A stretch of DNA of 64,000 nt from assembly GCA_023159155.1 (NCBI GenBank), contig JAJNNX010000041.1, positions 124,001 to 188,000 of the forward strand, in the 5' to 3' direction. Under the pieces are notes generated by a model, which saw nothing but the letters and a program-made list of their open reading frames with translations, made no database searches and was not told where the DNA came from. Shown piece after piece: positions 60,435 through 64,000 of the stretch; the first letter of the stretch is position 1, and every line of letters starts with the position of its first letter. This stretch comes from Ustulina deusta. Lineage: Eukaryota; Ascomycota; Sordariomycetes; Xylariales; Xylariaceae. A program made the position numbers and the translations under genes.

Positions 60435-61733
60435 ATGGAGATCGATCCCAACATCATACTGGCCTTTGGCCCTCCTCCCGCGAACCTCGATCTGCTCGAA
60501 ACACGACAAACGGCAGTTATTGCGGTGGCTCTCCTGTCTGCAGCTTTTGCGACCGTCGCTCTAGCTCTGAGGATATGGGCGAGGAATTTCCAGCGCTTCG
60601 GCATGATGGCCGACGACTATTTGATGGTACTCGCTCTTGTAGGCCGACTCGATTCCGCGTGTGGTGCTGCCAGTTACTGACCGAAGCCAGACCTTCACCT
60701 ATGGCACACTTGTGATCACCATCCTGGGAGCCAAAGCTGGCGCTGGTAGGCATATTTGGGCTCTGCATCCACAAGACGTATCCAATGTCTTTCGCGTAAG
60801 CACATGGTTTTCGAGATCACTCGGGATATCTTGTCATTAACCTACGGGCAGTTGTTATACGCGTATACCTTCATTTACGCCGGCAGCGTCTCTTTTACAA
60901 AACTATCAATCTTGCTATTCTATCGCCGATTGTTTGAAAGAGGATCGAGATGGTTTCACATCAGCCTCGCCTTCGCAGCGTTCTTTACCGTCGGATACTT
61001 GCTCACCATTTGGTCTGTTGCCGCGGCGCTCTGCCAACCCACTGAATTCTTTTGGACCATGTTCCTTGGTGCGAAAGGCAAATGTCTCAATATCAATGCT
61101 TCTTTCTTGAGTTTGACGGTGCTCAATCTGGTTGCCGATCTACTTGTCCTGGTCGTCCCGATCCCCGAGATATTAGCCCTCAAGATGACCCCGAAGAAAA
61201 AGATTGGTGTTTGTGCGGTTATGCTATTGGGAGGCTTGTAAGTTGTGTGCATGAAATATTTAAGGGATCTCTACTAAGTAGGATTTAGAGTGTGCGTCGT
61301 CAGCGCCGTGCGCATCTGGGCCTTTTACAGATTCACCGTTGAAGTTGACCTCACGTGGGTTGATGCCGACGTATTCCTGCTATCTTCCGTCGAGCCTGCT
61401 TTTGGCATTGTTTCAGCATGTCTCCCAAGCTTACGCCCGCTGTACCGTCGAGCGCGGGCCAAGATGACCGGAAAGGATACCCGTACAACCACAACAGGCA
61501 CATGGTACGCAAACTCCAAGGCCAGCCGTATCGGGAACAGTTATGTCCGTTTTGGCGACGACAGTTCGAGGTCAGTCGAAGATGAAATTGCTCTGACCAG
61601 CATTGGTAAAGGGCCCGTTGGGAACAAGACAATCCCCCAGAATATCATCCTGGTACGATCCGAAATCACGCAATCTTCGAATCAAGCACAAACACAATCA
61701 TCAAGGCAGCGTAATTCTCTCGAATCTTATTAA
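60435..61733 (+). CDS. Fungal rhodopsin-like (SAT4/PTH11-type) integral membrane protein
   Basis: Exons 60435-60638, 60691-60795, 60852-61237 and 61289-61733 give 379 residues. Seven hydrophobic segments can be traced: TAVIAVALLSAAFATVALAL, YLMVLALTFTYGTLVITILG, LLYAYTFIYAGSVSFTKLSI, ISLAFAAFFTVGYLLTIWSV, LSLTVLNLVADLLVLVVPIP, IGVCAVMLLGGLVCVVSAV and VFLLSSVEPAFGIVSACLP. The family signatures RxWARxF (RIWARNFQRFG, then DDYLMV), KLSILLFYRRLF and VEPAFGIVSACLPSLRPL are present. No CFEM cysteine domain precedes it. The tail after about 290 is Ser/Thr/Arg-rich and cytosolic. In this family some members are non-canonical receptors (Pth11-like); ligands are mostly unknown. The third exon start at 60852 is preferred because the alternative leaves a 20-base intron. 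Confidence 0.85.
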
Positions 61734-64000
61734 GCGCTCGGTTCCCCCGAGGTTCGAAGTATGGTGACGGCGCATCTGGCATGACGGGGGAGACGGTAGT
61801 GGCCTCTATCCAACACATCAAACGACGAAACCGCGGACTCTTCCTCCAATCTTTGAGGATAACCTACATGGGTCCGGTGACCACCATGACGTCGAGAGAT
61901 GTACGGCTTCCCAAATGAGGAAGATGATAATGCTGGCCACCGGACCACTTTACTTTGTATATATATAGGCTTCATTATTACGGAGCCATTCGAATATCCC
62001 ACCCGGAGCAATCCCAGGCCTGTCGTTTCCTGAATTAGATATCCCAACATAGAGTTTTACGAAAATAATAGACATGTATATGCTTCTCGGCCAAGAGTAC
62101 AGAGACGACTCCACGTACATGTGTTACGTGACACAGCTTTCTACGAAACGAGAAACTGATTTTGTATATCAGCAGAAACTTGACTCCCATAGTCCGGAAT
62201 GACGAGAGCATAGCACTTAGGATGTCTGCTTCCAAATCAAAAGCATGATTCAACTATTTGTCGCCATCAACGCTCCGAATCTTATGCGATATAAACGGGC
62301 TCCGTATCTGTCATTCGAGAGCCAGTCAGCGTTATGATCTAAACCTCTTCTATACTATGCCATCTAACACCTAACCAATAATAACTTAGGCTACCACGTT
62401 TCGAAGCATCTAGGTCCGGCTGTTTGCCATCTAAACTCCCAAGAGAGTTTAGTCCAACTAGAAATTTTAGGAGCACAGTCGATCCCGTCGGCAGTACCGT
62501 TGGGAAGAAGGCTAGGCTTAGTAACCCAGAGCCGCGGAAGCAACCTTGCATATCTGGAATTGGCTATAGCTACGGCCGCTAAATTCACTTATAGGCTGCT
62601 TGCCTCCTGTCCTTCCCCGGTGCGCTATGATCACAGAAAGAAAAGATCGTCCTGGCCCCAGCCTTCTCCTACGAACTGGAGTCGCCGATCGTATCTTGTG
62701 TAATATGCATTAAAACCCGCTAATTCATTTGCATTAGGTGTTCAGTCTCTTGAGGGAGGCCCAGTCTCAGAGTATCTGTCCAGAACCATGCAACAACCAG
62801 TGTCAGGACCTCCGGACGCATGGGAGGTGAAAGACACTTGGTGTTGCGCGAAGGTCTCTAAAGCACCTTCGGGGACTACTCTCGATTGCATACAGAAGTG
62901 GAGGTTCGTGAGAACCGGCATTGGGGCCGTTCTATTCACTAGTAACAGCACAGGCCTTCTGTCCCCCATCAGTATTGATTTGCAATTTACATGTCCTCAA
63001 TGGTTTAGTGTACAAAAGAAATGATTTTCAATAGGGCCCCGACGTCTTGTGGGGATTCGGCATTTCCTTAGCTACTCACTAGGCACCGCCTCGGTATTAT
63101 ATTGTTAGCTTCTGTCATCTCCGTGCCGAACCACCTTGAGAGCGAACGAATTGCTTCAACGTGGACTACATAGTACACGTGTTTGTCTGCCCGGTGACAA
63201 TCTCCATCACGCCATTCATCGCTGCCCACTCTTCCTAGTGTAAACTAGGGTGCATATGCACCTGTCCCATGATATGTAATTCAAACAGGATAGTTTCATC
63301 AGGGTGATCAAGCTCCATATCACTGCTAACGTTCTCCAGCAGCCTGTCCTTGAATGTGCGCCTCCTATCGAGTGACGAAACTCATCCTTGTTGCCGACTC
63401 GGTGCGCAAAGATGCCCCTTTCAAGATAGGGGAGGTCGACACAGCCGAGTGAGAATCAGGCCAACCATTCTGCACAATTAAACTCAACTGAAAACTTTTG
63501 CAGGACCACGTGGATGAGTAGATAGCCGCCATGCAGTCCTTCCACTCAGCACCGTAGCTATGTTCGTGATGTATGGTCTCGACACAGCTCTGGAGGGTGC
63601 GTGGGTCTTTTGGCTCCTATCCCATCAACAGGTCTGGTGCGTTCTTCATCATTCCAATAGTTTTCCCTCAACATAATCCTTGCACTCAAACTAGTCGAAA
63701 AAAAGGAGATGTAAGGAATTAGTACGTGTAGAAAGTCGATATGTACTGATTATGATCTTGGGGACCACGGAAATACTCGGGCCAGCTGTCACCATTCGAG
63801 CGTGATCCGTAAGGGTCCAGGAAGATTGAAAGGAAGGTTTCTAGAGCATAAGTCTACCATAAAATAAAGCATGTACACTCGTAAAGTGACATGCACAAGG
63901 AACACCACACAACACAGATACTTTTGTGTAGAATGGAGATTGGCCCACGGAGGTGTTTGGAGACCTTCGCACAACAACAAGTGTCAATTACCTCCACCAG
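61734..64000. other. Gene-free right flank
   Basis: No gene, RNA or repeat I can support. Short open frames (62339-63024, 63789-63980) lack motifs. TAGTGTA occurs at 63006 and 63236. Confidence 0.45.

Noticed and set aside
60796..60815. A 20-base intron in the receptor gene
   Set aside because: Too short to be spliced. The acceptor at 60850-60851 gives a 56-base intron and keeps the frame into LLYAYTFIYAG.
1..64000. CRISPR arrays, bacterial operons, ribosome binding sites, rRNA
   Set aside because: The window is eukaryotic nuclear DNA; no regularly spaced short repeats or rRNA-like stretches were seen.

Overview
The window looks like nuclear DNA of a filamentous ascomycete (Pezizomycotina; a Sordariomycete would fit, but that is only inference). 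The evidence is short introns of about 45-100 bases with GTAAGT-like donors, fungal families (C2H2 regulators, BCS1-like AAA ATPase, fungal rhodopsin-like receptor, highly reducing polyketide synthase), and a 17 kb AT-rich block carrying the mark of repeat-induced point mutation (RIP): transition-only differences between repeat copies and stops at former CAA/CAG/CGA codons.

Layout. 1.4-3.7 kb: C2H2 zinc-finger gene (-). 6.7-7.4 kb: broken MFS transporter (-). 7.7-8.5 kb: GNAT acetyltransferase (-). 9.4-10.1 kb: a relic of glutamine-dependent NAD synthetase lying directly against an ankyrin-type relic. 10.5-11.75 kb: two-cupin protein (-). 12.36-13.24 kb: GC-rich gene of unknown function (+). 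14.4-15.24 kb: coding relic with RIP-type stops. 15.29-32.7 kb: AT-rich block with three LTR retrotransposons that can be delimited to the base by their 5-bp target-site duplications: C (16928-19692), B (20426-28542) and A, a Ty1/copia element (22448-28397) inserted inside the right LTR of B. 33.4-34.8 kb: probable broken gene (-). 36.0-37.4 kb: second C2H2 gene (+), tail to tail with a partly resolved gene (-). 38.85-40.37 kb: BCS1-like AAA ATPase (+).

41.1-57.7 kb reads as a biosynthetic gene cluster: flavin-dependent monooxygenase (-), polytopic membrane protein of unrecognised family (-), a ten-exon polyketide synthase (+, KS-AT-DH-KR-ACP, 2054 residues, with neither C-methyltransferase nor enoyl reductase) and a BAHD-type acyltransferase (-). 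A fungal rhodopsin-like receptor gene (60.4-61.7 kb, +) lies just outside. The likely logic is that the synthase makes an unbranched polyene-type chain, the monooxygenase oxidises it, the membrane protein may cyclise or export it, and the acyltransferase esterifies it. No cluster regulator or transporter is in view. The gene-free DNA around the cluster is unusually rich in the heptamer TACACTA/TAGTGTA.

Exon coordinates were placed by hand from splice consensus, reading frame and family conservation; no alignment was run.
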